A stretch of 19,016 bases of DNA from Chitinophagaceae bacterium. GTDB lineage: Bacteria > Bacteroidota > Bacteroidia > Chitinophagales > Chitinophagaceae. The DNA lies in NCBI GenBank assembly GCA_026785745.1, contig JAJAZO010000458.1, forward strand, positions 1 to 19,016. The letters are read 5' to 3'. The notes under the pieces were generated by a model. The model did not search any database. It was not told the DNA's origin and saw only the letters and a list, made by a program, of their open reading frames with translations. The position numbers and the translations under genes are program-made. Shown here in pieces: positions 1 through 6,641 of the stretch (the stretch's first letter is position 1; each line of letters starts with the position of its first letter).

Positions 1-2
1 AT

Positions 3-314
3 GTTTGGAAAAACGGGCAACATCAATATGAATTGGGAGATGTATATAGCTATGGAAACGGTATTGCTCTTTCGGGTAATGATATTTATGTGGCAGGGGC
101 AACATATGATGGACCAGGTTTACACCGTACCCTTCTCTGGAAAAACAATGATATTAGTGGTATAAATATTCTTGCGACGGGTACAGGTATTGAAGCTACA
201 GGAGTAGTAATTTCTGGCAGTGATGTATATGTATGCGGGCAAGATGCCGGTACAGCTAAAGTTTGGAAAAATGGTGTATCCATGACCTTAAACAATTCGG
301 AAACTGCTATGTAA
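3..314 (+). CDS. WKNG-repeat protein, 5' part (truncated by window edge, frame ends at a frameshift)
   Basis: This is the internal part of a repeat protein whose beginning lies upstream of the window. The frame is open from base 3 and reads as repeats of 42-44 residues. Each repeat starts with a WKNG/WKNN motif (codons 2, 46 and 88) and carries a second motif of the form SGxDVYVxG about 25 residues later, at codons 24-32 and 71-79. Repeats of this type occur in secreted Bacteroidota proteins and may fold as beta-propeller-like blades; that fold is an inference. No signal peptide can be assessed because the N-terminus is missing. The frame stops at 312-314 in the middle of a repeat, and the repeat continues in another frame from about 299. 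One missing base near 297-299 would restore continuity. The function is unknown. Confidence 0.7.
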   Translation, partial: VWKNGQHQYELGDVYSYGNGIALSGNDIYVAGATYDGPGLHRTLLWKNNDISGINILATGTGIEATGVVISGSDVYVCGQDAGTAKVWKNGVSMTLNNSETAM

Positions 315-694
315 AGGTTTTAGCAATAGATGGAGCAGATCTATATACTGCAGGATATACCAATAGTAGTATCTTAAGGTACTGGAAAAACGGAGTATCC
401 ACAGATATTCCCACAACAAATACCGCCTATGCAAATGCCATTACAGTTAACAATGGTGATGTGTATATAGCCGGTAATGAAGTTGTAGCGGGCAAAGCAG
501 TGGCTAAATTCTGGAAAAATGGGGTTGTCATCGTATTAGGTGATGGAATAAGAAATTCAAGGGCTAATGGAATTGCTGTTAAGGGAACAGATGTGTATTT
601 GTGTGGCGAAGTACAGGGTAGCACTAACTCATCTGATTATGCAACACTCTGGAAAAACGGGCAGGCAACTACTATAGGACTACAAAATAGCTGA
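263..694 (+). CDS. WKNG-repeat protein, 3' part (same gene, shifted frame)
   Basis: This is the continuation of the preceding repeat protein in another frame. The open frame begins at a TTG at 263, but only codons from about 299 (Gly-Asn-Cys-Tyr-Val) read as repeat; the first dozen residues are an out-of-frame artefact. Three further WKNG motifs follow, with D[VL]Y motifs between them, and the protein ends a few residues after the last WKNG (AATAGC then TGA). It has no T9SS-type sorting domain and no membrane segment, so how it is anchored, if at all, cannot be read from this part. Together with the 5' part there are about five repeats of 42-48 residues inside the window. Either the frameshift is real and the gene is decaying, or a base has been lost in the sequence. 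The repeat-family assignment is firm; the function is not known. Confidence 0.65.
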   Translation: MEKWCIHDLKQFGNCYVKVLAIDGADLYTAGYTNSSILRYWKNGVSTDIPTTNTAYANAITVNNGDVYIAGNEVVAGKAVAKFWKNGVVIVLGDGIRNSRANGIAVKGTDVYLCGEVQGSTNSSDYATLWKNGQATTIGLQNS

Positions 695-727
695 GCAATG
701 GCCATAGTAGTAAAATAAATTTGCTTG

Positions 728-1222
728 ATGAGAATTTTTGCAACCGGCAGAACCGCTTACACATTGGTAAATAAAGATGGCAGTTTTGCCGGTTCTCTTA
801 TTTACACAGACAATTCGCTTTCTGAAGCATCATTAAAATGCGGGGAATATATATTTACCGTCGGAAAACAAGAGGGCAGTTGGATTACTGCATATTCGCA
901 GGATGAAAAAAAGATAGCCACCATTAAAGTAAGTCTGGGCGGCACCGTTGTTCTTAACATAAATGAAAAACATTACACTTTTAAAAAACCACTTTACTGG
1001 AAACTTCGCTTTGTAGTACTAAATGCAGATAAAAAGGAAATACCAGAGCTATTGCCACTGGTAAATTGGAGCAGAAAGTGTTACGATTTCGTTCTTCAAC
1101 TGAACGACGAACTTATTTGCGAATCAGACAGTTTTGTTATCTTACAGGCACTGCAATCCGCCGTTTGGAGTATGGCCATGATGAATGGAACACTGGTGGC
1201 AACGGTTGGATGTATTACCTGA
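728..1222 (+). CDS. Uncharacterised 164-residue cytoplasmic protein
   Basis: I do not recognise this gene with confidence. The ATG at 728 is chosen over a TTG three bases upstream. There is no signal peptide and no clear membrane helix. The sequence alternates short beta-like stretches: Gly-Ser-Leu-Ile-Tyr near residue 23, and a Lys/Gly-rich middle with ATIKV followed by VVLNIN. It ends in a more hydrophobic helix-like segment with QALQSAVWSMAMMNG near residues 137-151. This pattern loosely recalls the tubby/LURP-one-related fold of small Bacteroidota proteins, which is a guess. The gene lies 33 bases after the WKNG gene and 20 bases before the sensor kinase, in the same direction, so it is probably co-transcribed with one or both. 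It is too long and too compositionally normal to be a chance frame. Confidence 0.65.
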   Translation: MRIFATGRTAYTLVNKDGSFAGSLIYTDNSLSEASLKCGEYIFTVGKQEGSWITAYSQDEKKIATIKVSLGGTVVLNINEKHYTFKKPLYWKLRFVVLNADKKEIPELLPLVNWSRKCYDFVLQLNDELICESDSFVILQALQSAVWSMAMMNGTLVATVGCIT

Positions 1223-1242
1223 TAACTGAATGAGAGGCTAAT

Positions 1243-2376
1243 ATGATAAAAACTGTTTCCCTGCTATTCTTTACTGCACTGTTTTCTATAAACGCTGTTT
1301 CGCAAAACTGTCGTTGCGATGAAAATAAAGAAGGTGAAAAAATCAGTGCGACCATTCTCATTACTTCCTCAAATATAATTTGCAAGGCAAAAGGTTATGA
1401 ACGGGTAGCTTCTGATTTTTTAAATAAAAAAGAATTAGACTCTACAGAATCATATTTGCGGCAAGCAGAAACATTTTACAAACAAGCCGCTTGTAAAGAA
1501 GAACAATGGTTCCCAGTATATAAACTAAGAGCTTCCCTGCATTTTTTAAAAGCAGAATATCAACCAGCGTTAGATTACAGCCTTAAGGTGTTGGCTATTT
1601 CTCAAAAAGATAATAATAACCAGCAAGAGGCAGATATTCTTCTGAGCATTTCAAATATTTTCGGTCGTATGGGACAGTCGGAAAAAGGACTTGACTATTG
1701 CCGCATGGCAGTGCCTGCTATTGAAAAAATTAAAAACCCGGTTGACAAAGCTGACATGCTGAACAAATTGGGTTCCCGTTATTATTTCTTTTTCCAGGAT
1801 ACAAAAAACCAATCGTTACTTGATACAGCATCTGTTGTTTTCAATGAAGCACTTACTGTTGCCAACGAAATTAATTACCGCAAAGGCAAACAGGTTTCTT
1901 ATAATAAAATGAATACCCTTGCCTACCGGAAAAAGAATTATGCCCTGGCTTTGCTTTATTTAGATTCTTCCATTGCCATGCACCAGCCGGGTGAAAATAT
2001 AAATATCCTTGCCAGCAGCTTTGGCGACAAAGGAAACATTTTGTTGAAGATGGGAAAGTTTATAGAAGCAAAAAAATGGGCCGACTCCTGCCTGTATTAT
2101 AATATGCAGGAAAAATTTCCCCCACTAATTTCAAATGCTTACAGCCTGGTGGCTGAAATAGCCGACAGTCTCGGCGATTATAAAACAGCTTACACTTCTT
2201 TGTACCATGAGAAAAAAATTACCGACAGCCTCAATACCACCGATAAAACCAAGGCTGTAAACGAAGTAGAGAAAAAATACAACCAGGCAAAAAATGAAAA
2301 AACAATAAAGGAACTTTCGCAGCAAAAATTAATTTATGCACTTTTAGGCCTTGGTGGCTTATTAATAGCAGGTTGA
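1243..2376 (+). CDS. TPR sensor histidine kinase, N-terminal (sensor) half of a split gene
   Basis: This is the extracytoplasmic sensor half of a two-component kinase. Residues 1-20 form a signal peptide (hydrophobic LLFFTALFSI, probable cleavage after Ala-Val-Ser before Gln-Asn-Cys). Residues about 50-350 are tetratricopeptide-like helical repeats, for example around Leu-Asp-Tyr-Ser-Leu-Lys-Val-Leu and Gly-Asp-Tyr-Lys-Thr-Ala-Tyr. A charged coiled-coil-like stretch rich in Lys and Glu follows (about 340-362), then the first half of a membrane helix (LIYALLGLGGLLIAG), where the frame hits TGA at 2374-2376. The other half of the helix and the kinase core continue in the next frame from 2373. 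Family members in Bacteroidota are normally single proteins of about 600 residues; 377 plus 229 fits. A lost base at 2371-2376 explains the break best. The ligand is unknown. Confidence 0.8.
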   Translation: MIKTVSLLFFTALFSINAVSQNCRCDENKEGEKISATILITSSNIICKAKGYERVASDFLNKKELDSTESYLRQAETFYKQAACKEEQWFPVYKLRASLHFLKAEYQPALDYSLKVLAISQKDNNNQQEADILLSISNIFGRMGQSEKGLDYCRMAVPAIEKIKNPVDKADMLNKLGSRYYFFFQDTKNQSLLDTASVVFNEALTVANEINYRKGKQVSYNKMNTLAYRKKNYALALLYLDSSIAMHQPGENINILASSFGDKGNILLKMGKFIEAKKWADSCLYYNMQEKFPPLISNAYSLVAEIADSLGDYKTAYTSLYHEKKITDSLNTTDKTKAVNEVEKKYNQAKNEKTIKELSQQKLIYALLGLGGLLIAG

Positions 2377-3062
2377 TTGCCTTCTATTTCCGGCAGCAAT
2401 CACTAAAAAACAAACAAAAAATTTTGGAGACAGAGCAGCGATTGAACCGGGCAAGAATGAATCCGCATTTTTTCTTTAATGCACTTACTGCTCTACAACG
2501 TATTGCTATGAAGGAGAACGATGGAAAAGCACTGGCTTCCAACCTCTCTAAGTTTTCCAACATTATGCGGGAAACATTGGAGAGCAGTTACAAAGAATAT
2601 GTAACGGTGAAACAGGAAATGGAATTTTTGAAAGAATATATGGAAATACAGAAAATGCGGTTCCCGCAAATGTTTTCTTACTCCCTGATGGTAGATGGCG
2701 AAATGGAACCCACCGATGTAATGATACCTTCCATGATTATTCAGCCCTTTATTGAAAACAGTATTGAACATGGTTTTGCAGATATTGATTATCCGGGAGA
2801 AATACGGATTGACTTTAAGCAGGTGAATAAATCTATTCTAATAGAAATACAGGACAACGGCAAAGGGCTTTCTTTGCCCGGTAGTAAAATAAATGAACAT
2901 ATAAGCAGGGCCAGTCAAATAATAAAAGACAGGATATATTTGCTGAATATTAAACTGAAAACAAAAGCCGATTTTAGCATCAACAATAATAAAGAAGGCA
3001 AGGGAGTTATAGTAAAAATAAATCTGCCTCTCCTCTATACTAATGAAAATATTGCTAATTGA
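2373..3062 (+). CDS. LytS-type sensor histidine kinase, C-terminal (kinase) half of a split gene
   Basis: This is the cytoplasmic kinase core that autophosphorylates and passes phosphate to the neighbouring LytTR regulator. The frame can start at TTG 2373, overlapping the TGA of the first half, and begins with the rest of the membrane helix (IAFYF). A linker follows, then the His_kinase (PF06580) H-box MNPHFFFNAL with the phosphoacceptor His at residue 32 of this piece. The ATPase domain has the N-box PFIENSIEHGF (125-135), the DNGKG loop (161-165) and GKGVIVKINLP at its end (209-219). All catalytic motifs are intact, so the kinase half would be functional if produced. It overlaps the response regulator start by 20 bases, which implies co-translation. 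Separate translation by reinitiation at the TTG/TGA overlap is possible, but cutting a membrane helix in two makes a frameshift more likely. Confidence 0.8.
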   Translation: MIAFYFRQQSLKNKQKILETEQRLNRARMNPHFFFNALTALQRIAMKENDGKALASNLSKFSNIMRETLESSYKEYVTVKQEMEFLKEYMEIQKMRFPQMFSYSLMVDGEMEPTDVMIPSMIIQPFIENSIEHGFADIDYPGEIRIDFKQVNKSILIEIQDNGKGLSLPGSKINEHISRASQIIKDRIYLLNIKLKTKADFSINNNKEGKGVIVKINLPLLYTNENIAN

Positions 3063-3789
3063 TAATGAAAAAGAAGTAAGGGAGCTGCTAAAAGATATGA
3101 TTGAAGCAGTGGCGCCGGGCATTCACCAGTTAGATGAAGCTGATGGGGTGGCCACCGGCTTACAAAAAATAAATGCTTTTAAACCCGATATTGTTTTCTT
3201 AGACGTGGAAATGGGCGACGGCACCGGTTTTGATTTAATGAATAAAATTCCACACCCCTCTTTTCAACTCATCTTTACCACAGCACATAATAAATATGCC
3301 GTGCAGGCTTTTAAATGCAGTGCCATTGATTATTTATTAAAACCAATTGACATTACCGAACTGGAAAACAGTTTACAAAAAGCAAATACTAATATTGACG
3401 GCAGCAACCTGGGTAAGCAATTAACCGTACTGATGCAGCAACTCAGCAACAAAGAAGCAGGTGACAAACAAATTGTTCTCAAAGACAGTGAAGCCAGTTA
3501 TTTTGTAAAAGTTGCTGATATTCTATACTGCGAAGCGGAAGGCTCTTACACCAAATTTTATCTCAGTAGTGAAAAACCGATTATAATATCTAAAAACCTG
3601 AGCACCTACGAAGAACTGCTCGGGGTTTATGGTTTCATCCGCACACACCACTCCTATTTAGTTAACTCGGCCCGCATAAAAATGTATGACAAAACAGATG
3701 GTGGAACACTTATCTTAGATACAGGCCACACCGTTCCTATCTCTCACCGTAAAAAGGATTATGTGATGCATTTGCTGGAGAACCGATAA
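3043..3789 (+). CDS. LytTR-family response regulator
   Basis: This DNA-binding response regulator is the partner of the preceding kinase. The receiver domain (1-120) has the acidic pocket around Asp7-Asn8-Glu9, phosphoacceptor Asp54 in VFLDVEMGDG, Thr79/Thr80 in LIFTTAH, and Lys100-Pro101 in YLLKPID. A helical linker (105-138) leads to a LytTR DNA-binding domain (143-245) with the family hallmarks LYCEAEGSYT (161-170), FIRTHHSYLVN (198-208) and VPISHRKK (231-238). The length of 248 residues is normal. The ATG at 3043 lies inside the kinase gene and gives a full receiver N-terminus. The system resembles LytS/LytR and BtsS/BtsR pairs; its regulon cannot be inferred from this window. The stop codon is one base from the stop of the convergent rimO gene. 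Confidence 0.95.
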   Translation: MKILLIDNEKEVRELLKDMIEAVAPGIHQLDEADGVATGLQKINAFKPDIVFLDVEMGDGTGFDLMNKIPHPSFQLIFTTAHNKYAVQAFKCSAIDYLLKPIDITELENSLQKANTNIDGSNLGKQLTVLMQQLSNKEAGDKQIVLKDSEASYFVKVADILYCEAEGSYTKFYLSSEKPIIISKNLSTYEELLGVYGFIRTHHSYLVNSARIKMYDKTDGGTLILDTGHTVPISHRKKDYVMHLLENR

Positions 3790-3790
3790 T

Positions 3791-5098
3791 CTATACCACT
3801 TCTCCTTCCAAATCGTAATCGTAAGCCTTGGTAATTTTTACATTGACAAACTCTCCGATAGGAAGTTTTTTGGTTGAGTGTATTACCACTTCATTATCTA
3901 CTTCTACTGAATCAAATTCAGTACGACCCAGGTAACGGCCTGCTTCTTTTTTATCAATGAGTGTTTTGAAAACTTTACCTACTTTTTTCTGGTTCAGTTC
4001 AAAAGAAATTTCCTGCTGCACTTCCATTATTTCCTGAGCCCTTCTTTCTTTTTCTTCGGCAGGCACATCATCAATTAGTGCAAAGCCACTGGTACCTTCT
4101 TCATGACTGTAAGTAAAGATGCCGACACGGTCAAACCTCTGCCGTTGCAAAAATTCTTTCAGTTCTTCAATATCATCCAATGTTTCCCCGGGAAAACCGG
4201 CAATTAATGTTGTCCGTAAACAGATGCCCGGTACTTTCTCCCTGATAGCTGCCGTTAGCTCTTCCATTTCTTCCCGTGTTATCTGCCGCTTCATAGCACT
4301 CAGCATATTGTTAGCAGCATGTTGCAATGGCATATCAAGGTAATTGCAGATATTATCTCTTTCCCGCATTACATCTAATATCTCCAGTGGAAACTTAGAA
4401 GGATAAGCATAATGCAATCGTATCCATTCTAATCCTTTTACATCAGCCAGGCGATGCAAGAGTTCTGGCAACATTCTTTTTTTGTAAATATCAAGTCCGT
4501 AGTAAGTTAGCTCCTGTGCAATCAGCATTACTTCCTTTACACCTCTTCTTACCAGGCTTTCCGCTTCCTTTACCAGGTCTTCTATCGTACGGCTTACATG
4601 TTGCCCCCGCATTAACGGAATGGCACAAAAGGAGCAGGTACGGTTACAGCCTTCTGAAATTTTTATGTAAGCATAATGCTGCGGCGTAGCCAGTAATCTT
4701 TCACCAATCAGTTCCGTTTTATAATCTGCTTCAAACTGTTTTAATATCAATGGCAGTTCCATGGTGCCGAAATAAGCATCTACTTCGGGAATTTCTGCTT
4801 CGAGATTATTTTTATACCGTTCACTCAGGCAGCCTGTCACATATACCTTATCAATTTTTCCTCTTCTTTTTAGTTCCACCTGGTTTAGAATGGTATTGAT
4901 ACTTTCTTCTTTTGCTTTCTCAATAAAACCACAGGTATTCACCACCACAATGTTGTGGTCAGATTTTTTATTCTCATGAACTACGTCAATATCATTGGCC
5001 AGCAATTGTCCGCTCAGCACTTCGCTGTCCACCATATACTTGATGCACCCGAGGGTGATGATGTTTACATTGTCTTTTTTGAGAGTTTTTGTTTTCAT
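3791..5098 (-). CDS. rimO: Ribosomal protein S12 methylthiotransferase RimO
   Basis: RimO is a radical-SAM enzyme that methylthiolates the conserved Asp of ribosomal protein S12 (Asp88 in E. coli numbering). At 435 residues it has family length and three domains. The N-terminal MTTase domain supplies cluster ligands Cys18 (TLGC), Cys56 (NTCGF) and Cys90 (VTGC). The radical-SAM core has the CxxxCxxC motif at Cys151, Cys155 and Cys158 (EGCNRTCSFCAIP). A C-terminal TRAM domain lies at about 370-435. RimO-type signatures MRGQHVSR and IAQELTYYG separate it from MiaB. An oddity: after Cys18 the usual C-x-K-N is Cys-Ile-Lys-Tyr, so the highly conserved Asn is replaced by Tyr. The ATG at 5098 overlaps the TAA of ftsY by one base (TAATG), indicating translational coupling. 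Confidence 0.95.
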   Translation of the reverse strand: MKTKTLKKDNVNIITLGCIKYMVDSEVLSGQLLANDIDVVHENKKSDHNIVVVNTCGFIEKAKEESINTILNQVELKRRGKIDKVYVTGCLSERYKNNLEAEIPEVDAYFGTMELPLILKQFEADYKTELIGERLLATPQHYAYIKISEGCNRTCSFCAIPLMRGQHVSRTIEDLVKEAESLVRRGVKEVMLIAQELTYYGLDIYKKRMLPELLHRLADVKGLEWIRLHYAYPSKFPLEILDVMRERDNICNYLDMPLQHAANNMLSAMKRQITREEMEELTAAIREKVPGICLRTTLIAGFPGETLDDIEELKEFLQRQRFDRVGIFTYSHEEGTSGFALIDDVPAEEKERRAQEIMEVQQEISFELNQKKVGKVFKTLIDKKEAGRYLGRTEFDSVEVDNEVVIHSTKKLPIGEFVNVKITKAYDYDLEGEVV

Positions 5099-6069
5099 TA
5101 ATCCTCTTTTCTTTCCAGGTTGAATAAACTATCCACAAACTCATGCTTATCGAATACTAAAAGGTCTTCCATCTTCTCTCCCACACCAATAAACTTCACC
5201 GGTATATTAAATTGATCTGCTATCGCTAAAACTACGCCGCCTTTTGCTGTACCATCTAATTTGGTAATGGCTAATGCTGTTACTTCTGTAGTTGCTGTAA
5301 AATGTTTTGCCTGTTCCAGTGCATTCTGCCCTGTACTTCCATCTAATACCAGCAACACTTCATGCGGCGCATCTGGTATTGTTTTTTGAATAACCCTTTT
5401 AATCTTGCTCAACTCATCCATCAGGTGGGCTTTGTTGTGCAAACGCCCTGCTGTGTCAATCAGTACCACATCGCTTTGCTTGGCTACGGCACTTTGCACT
5501 GTATCGAATGCGACAGCCGCCGGGTCACTTCCCATATCCTGTTTTACAATCGGCACACCCACTCTTTCACTCCAGATCGTTAACTGGTCAACTGCCGCTG
5601 CACGGAACGTATCGGCTGCCCCCAACAAAACATTTTTTCCTGCCTTCTTAAAATTATAGGCCAGCTTTCCAATCGGTGTAGTTTTTCCAACACCATTTAC
5701 ACCCACTACCAAAATGATATATGGTTTTGTTGGAAGGTCTGAATCAAAAGCATAGGTATTTGCTTCAGGTGCATCTACCAGTAATGCTTCAATTTCCTGC
5801 TGCAGCATTTTATTCAGCTCCTCTGCATTCAGGTATTTGTCTTTCGCCACTCTTTTTTCTATGCGGCCAATAATCTTAACGGTGGTTTCTATACCCACAT
5901 CTGCCCCCACCAATGCTTCTTCAAGATTGTCCAGCACTTCTTCATCCACCGTACTTTTTCCGGCAATAGCTTTGCTTATCTTGGCAAAGAAACCTTCTTT
6001 GGTTTTTTTCAAACCTTCGTCAAGACTTTCCTTTTCTTTTTTCCCGAATAGTTTATTAAAGAATCCCAT
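5098..6069 (-). CDS. ftsY: Signal recognition particle receptor FtsY
   Basis: FtsY is the SRP-receptor GTPase that docks ribosome-SRP complexes at the inner membrane. At 323 residues it is the short form typical of Bacteroidota, with an abbreviated charged A region, a basic amphipathic N-terminus (FFNKLFGKKEK), a helical N domain (about 20-100) and the G domain (about 115-318). Visible GTPase motifs are G1 GVNGVGKTT (123-131), the insertion-box start AADTFRAAAVDQL (151-163), G3 DTAGR (205-209), G4 TKLDG (269-273) and the closing loop GVGEKMEDL (295-303). An oddity: the residue after GKTT is Pro132, where SRP GTPases almost always have Thr (GKTTT). The gene shares a one-base stop/start overlap with rimO. 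Upstream lies a hairpin-rich spacer separating it from rpmB-rpmG-DUF4295. Confidence 0.97.
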   Translation of the reverse strand: MGFFNKLFGKKEKESLDEGLKKTKEGFFAKISKAIAGKSTVDEEVLDNLEEALVGADVGIETTVKIIGRIEKRVAKDKYLNAEELNKMLQQEIEALLVDAPEANTYAFDSDLPTKPYIILVVGVNGVGKTTPIGKLAYNFKKAGKNVLLGAADTFRAAAVDQLTIWSERVGVPIVKQDMGSDPAAVAFDTVQSAVAKQSDVVLIDTAGRLHNKAHLMDELSKIKRVIQKTIPDAPHEVLLVLDGSTGQNALEQAKHFTATTEVTALAITKLDGTAKGGVVLAIADQFNIPVKFIGVGEKMEDLLVFDKHEFVDSLFNLERKED

Positions 6070-6070
6070 G

Positions 6071-6093
6071 CCCCTAATCCGCCGAAGGCGGAG
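6071..6093. repeat. TCCGCC-GGCGGA dyad repeat, copy 1
   Basis: A perfect 6-bp inverted repeat (TCCGCC and GGCGGA at 6078-6083 and 6087-6092, three-base loop) is followed on the minus strand by ATTAGGGG, ending one base from the ftsY ATG. A second copy of the same composite, with one changed base, an indel and a four-base loop, lies at 14393-14415 on the plus strand. Two matching copies in gene gaps point to a dispersed intergenic repeat family. Confidence 0.65.
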
Positions 6094-6137
6094 AATTTTG
6101 CCGACCTCTCCTGAACAAAGTCTTTTTTAATAATATA

Positions 6138-6159
6138 CCCCCCTTCAGGGGATGGGGGC
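6138..6159. repeat. C-rich/G-rich hairpin element
   Basis: On the minus strand the core CCCCTGAAGGGG forms a short hairpin, with further C and G runs on both sides (CCCCCAT before it, GG after it). From memory it resembles a common Bacteroidota intergenic element; only this one copy is present in the window, so repeat status is inferred. Confidence 0.4.
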
Positions 6160-6163
6160 ATTT

Positions 6164-6201
6164 AAACAACAAAAGCCATCCGTTTTCCACGAATAGCTTT
6201 T
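6164..6201 (-). terminator. Hairpin terminator or attenuator after DUF4295
   Basis: On the minus strand AAAAGCTATTCGT pairs with ACGGATGGCTTTT over 13 positions (two G-U pairs), with a GGAAA loop, spanning 6201 down to 6171. A T-containing tail (GTTGTTT) follows. It sits 22 bases after the DUF4295 stop and before ftsY, so it should reduce transcription into ftsY-rimO. The tail is not a pure T run, so termination is probably partial. The reverse strand has a matching 5-bp AAAAGC/GCTTTT base but no downstream T run. Confidence 0.6.
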
Positions 6202-6222
6202 GAATACCTTACTAACTCAAAA

Positions 6223-6393
6223 TTATTTCTGTGCTAAAAAATCTTTAACCTTGTCTTTGTGGACAATCTGCTCTTTAAATGTATAAGCACCAGATTTAGG
6301 ACTGCGAACAGCCTTAATCACTTTTGTCCAGTTTTTTGCTTCGGCGGCTTGTTTAGGATCTTTCTTCTGAGCGGTTTTTGCTGCTTTTGCCAT
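6223..6393 (-). CDS. DUF4295 family small basic protein
   Basis: This is a 56-residue, strongly basic protein (about a quarter of residues Lys or Arg) starting at the ATG whose complement is 6391-6393 and ending in TAA at 6223-6225. The N-terminus is MAKAAKTAQKKDPKQ, and the second half carries the family-like segment WTKVIKAVRSPKSGAYTF followed by a VKDFLA ending. I recognise it as DUF4295, a Bacteroidota-specific small protein normally encoded directly after rpmG. Only two bases separate it from the rpmG stop, so it belongs to the ribosomal-protein transcript. Its position and charge suggest a ribosome-associated role, but that is inference; the family has no established function that I know of. 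It is short and easily missed by gene finders. Confidence 0.88.
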   Translation of the reverse strand: MAKAAKTAQKKDPKQAAEAKNWTKVIKAVRSPKSGAYTFKEQIVHKDKVKDFLAQK

Positions 6394-6395
6394 GA

Positions 6396-6578
6396 TTACT
6401 TGATTTCTTTATGAACAGTTACTTTTTTCAGAATCGGGTTGAACTTTTTCAGTTCCAATCTCTCAGGATTGTTCTTTTTGTTTTTTACCGTGATGTAACG
6501 GCTGGTGCCTGGCTGACCACTTGTTTTGTGCTCAGTGCATTCCAGTATTACTTGTACACGACTGCCTTTCTTTGCCAT
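6396..6578 (-). CDS. rpmG: 50S ribosomal protein L33
   Basis: L33 is a large-subunit protein near the E site. This 60-residue protein begins [17 protein letters not shown], followed by [24 protein letters not shown] and [11 protein letters not shown], the typical L33 pattern. It has a single Cys (residue 14) instead of two CxxC pairs, so it is the zinc-free form, whose use is independent of zinc supply. It lies downstream of rpmB in the usual order, separated by 63 bases that hold a repeat-like element, and two bases ahead of the DUF4295 gene. The start gives a standard-length protein with no alternative. Confidence 0.97.
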   Translation of the reverse strand: MAKKGSRVQVILECTEHKTSGQPGTSRYITVKNKKNNPERLELKKFNPILKKVTVHKEIK

Positions 6579-6615
6579 TTTATTTTAACGTTTAAATACT
6601 TTTTATTATTCCATT

Positions 6616-6641
6616 CAGCCTGCCCTGAACGAAGAGAAGGG
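6616..6641. repeat. CCTGCCCTGAACGAAG-type intergenic element
   Basis: The sequence GCCTGCCCTGAACGAAG followed by AGAAGGG fills the rpmB-rpmG gap right up to the rpmB stop. From memory it matches a dispersed Bacteroidota element of the form CCTGAGCGAAGTCGAAGG. A degenerate second piece (CTCCTGAACAAAGTC) occurs near 6107-6121, so two related pieces lie within about 500 bases. Confidence 0.45.

Larger units (their letters stand above)
6070..6222 (-). other. Hairpin-rich spacer upstream of ftsY
   Basis: This 153-base gap between DUF4295 and ftsY holds several short dyads in a row. Read along the minus strand these are a 13-bp terminator-like hairpin (6171-6201), a C-rich/G-rich element (6138-6159), a CCTGAAC-type fragment near 6105-6118, and a TCCGCC/GGCGGA dyad directly before the ftsY start (6078-6092). 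No exact TAnnTTTG box is seen on the minus strand here. ftsY may therefore depend on read-through from the ribosomal-protein promoter, or on a promoter I cannot recognise. Confidence 0.5.

Noticed and set aside
716..723. Exact TAnnTTTG box (TAAATTTG) just before the 728 gene
   Set aside because: The start site it predicts coincides with or passes the ATG, so the mRNA would be leaderless or lack the start, and no -33 element is seen. A chance match in AT-rich DNA is more likely.
2365..2380. Programmed -1 ribosomal frameshift in the sensor kinase
   Set aside because: There is no slippery heptamer or clear downstream stimulatory stem at the junction, so a lost base or reinitiation is preferred.
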